Positions 63,199-64,000 of a stretch of DNA of 64,000 nt are shown one piece after another (positions within the stretch are counted from its first letter, which is position 1; the number at the start of each line of letters is the position of its first letter). Made by a program: the position numbers and the translations under genes. Where the stretch lies: contig NZ_RAHX01000001.1 of assembly GCF_003605475.1 (NCBI RefSeq), positions 1,860,001-1,924,000 of the forward strand, in the 5' to 3' direction. The stretch comes from Aurantiacibacter aquimixticola. Its GTDB lineage: Bacteria; Pseudomonadota; Alphaproteobacteria; Sphingomonadales; Sphingomonadaceae. Below the pieces are notes generated by a model, which was not told the origin of the DNA, ran no database searches, and was given only the letters and a program-made list of their open reading frames with translations.

Positions 63199-64000
63199 TT
63201 GCTCAAGGATCGTGACAGCGATGGCGAGATCAGGCTGGAGGGTGATTACCCGCCCGCCCAGCTGACGCTCGACCAGGCCATCGACGAGCCGACCGGTTCA
63301 TCGCGCCGCATTGCGCGCGTCACTCCCCTGTCTGACCGCTACGGCGAATGGCACGCCCGAACTTCTGCGCGGCTGGCCGCATTCGACTTTGCGCCTGACC
63401 TTGGCCGAGACATCGGTTCGCGCCAATGGCTGCGCGGCGTAGCGACGCTGATCGGCCTTTCTGCGGTGGCGCTCGCTGCCTGGCCCGGCTTCTCTCCGGT
63501 GGAGGCTGCGCCTGCCATGCGGATCGACGATTCGGTGCGCGACGAATTCCGCAGTCAGATGATCATGCCGCTCGCGCTCGGAGCGGATAGCGGCCGCCGC
63601 ATGGGCTCGACCGTTGCTGTCTCGGAGCTCGAACGCGCCCCCGAACGCCCTCGTCTCGATCTGGTCGCGACCCTGACCCAGGGAGACGGTTTCGACCGCA
63701 TGTTGCGGCGTGCCGGTGTCGGCGAAGACGAAGCCCGCGCCATCGCCGGTATGGTCGGCTCAGCCATCGATCTCGACGATATCGAGCCCGGCACGCAGGT
63801 CGACATCACGCTTGGCCGCCGCGCTGCAGCCGATACGCCGCGCCCATTGGACGCGTTGTCCTTCCGCGCGCGTTTCGATCTGCAATTGGCGGTCGAACGG
63901 AAGGGCGATCGCCTGGTGCTGGATCCCCGCCCGATCATGGTCGATTCGACACCACTTAGGGTGCGCGGGACGGTCGGCCCGAGCCTCTACCGCTCCGCCC
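63199..64000 (+). CDS. M23-family peptidoglycan peptidase precursor (partial, runs off right edge)
   Basis: At least 267 codons, open to the window end. TTG start at 63199 with AAGGAGG 6-12 nt upstream; I see no ATG that keeps the conserved N-terminus. A cytoplasmic stretch of about 80 residues (YPPAQLTLDQAIDEPTG) precedes a TM helix (WLRGVATLIGLSAVALAAW). Then comes an N-terminal LysM/OapA-like part (LDLVATLTQGDGFDRMLRRAGVGEDEARAIAGMV) seen in M23 endopeptidases. The metal site should lie beyond the window, so the assignment is by N-terminal architecture. Confidence 0.75.
   Translation, partial: MLKDRDSDGEIRLEGDYPPAQLTLDQAIDEPTGSSRRIARVTPLSDRYGEWHARTSARLAAFDFAPDLGRDIGSRQWLRGVATLIGLSAVALAAWPGFSPVEAAPAMRIDDSVRDEFRSQMIMPLALGADSGRRMGSTVAVSELERAPERPRLDLVATLTQGDGFDRMLRRAGVGEDEARAIAGMVGSAIDLDDIEPGTQVDITLGRRAAADTPRPLDALSFRARFDLQLAVERKGDRLVLDPRPIMVDSTPLRVRGTVGPSLYRSA

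Overview
The window is about 64 kb of GC-rich (roughly two-thirds G+C by eye), densely coding bacterial chromosome. Gene content points to an alphaproteobacterium of the order Sphingomonadales, most likely an Erythrobacteraceae-type marine or soil organism: a UrcA-family secreted protein, DUF2093, DUF1491 and DUF6489 proteins, MerC, a DUF885 lipoprotein, a PopZ-type DUF2497 protein, DivK, and a SUF operon headed by an Rrf2 regulator. No phage, IS element, CRISPR array, rRNA or tRNA was seen. Nearly everything is core chromosome.

Layout. 1-5.3 kb: DUF2093 (partial), xseA, purD, a PfkB-family sugar/nucleoside kinase, an EI24-type membrane protein and small proteins. 5.4-11.6 kb: a complete minus-strand suf Fe-S assembly operon (sufR-sufB-53 aa membrane protein-DUF559 nuclease-like protein-sufC-sufD-sufS-sufT-sufA), nearly all genes overlapping by 1-8 nt, preceded by a palindromic candidate operator. 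11.6-11.9 kb: a non-coding patch rich in hairpins. 11.9-24.6 kb: a DUF885 lipoprotein, pyrD, gamma-glutamyltransferase, an acyl-CoA ligase, an unknown overlapping gene pair, thiSG, merC, heme A synthase with cutA, and rplM-rpsI. 24.6-36.3 kb: a DivK-like regulator, a phosphoesterase, urcA with a structured leader, a LytS/LytTR two-component pair, class I fumarase, an isoaspartyl methyltransferase-like protein, a TolC-type channel, PopZ, a small [2Fe-2S] protein, a CBS protein, erpA, xthA and a SleB-type wall hydrolase. 36.5-42.1 kb: DUF1491, a thioesterase, ptsN, hpf, dnaQ, coaE, aroE, maf and ppsR on the minus strand. 42.4-52.9 kb: hemE, hemJ, rho, a broken DUF2007-like gene, a BLUF photoreceptor, then mnmE-mnmG-rsmG-parA-parB with three parS sites. 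52.9-64 kb: a glycine-zipper protein, msrC, a soluble-dehydrogenase-like membrane-anchored protein, tsaC, two envelope lipoproteins, carD, yihY, fdxA, an S4 protein, a SUV3-like helicase and the start of an M23 peptidase gene.

The most important biology is the chromosome origin/centromere region. The 302-bp ppsR-hemE gap has the same neighbour (hemE) as the Caulobacter crescentus origin. It holds five GANTC (CcrM-type) sites, an AT-rich patch unlike the rest of the window and DnaA-box-like sequences, so it is a strong oriC candidate. About 6-9 kb away are three parS palindromes and parAB. The polar anchor PopZ and the cell-cycle regulator DivK are encoded 9-17 kb on the other side. Replication start, segregation and polar anchoring therefore map to one ~28-kb stretch.

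Other items to re-examine: two extra genes inside the suf operon and its palindromic operator; a nonsense codon in an otherwise intact small gene; a ferredoxin-like gene with no normal start codon at its conserved N-terminus; an orphan minus-strand terminator that may end a small RNA; and structured leaders before urcA and the M23 gene.
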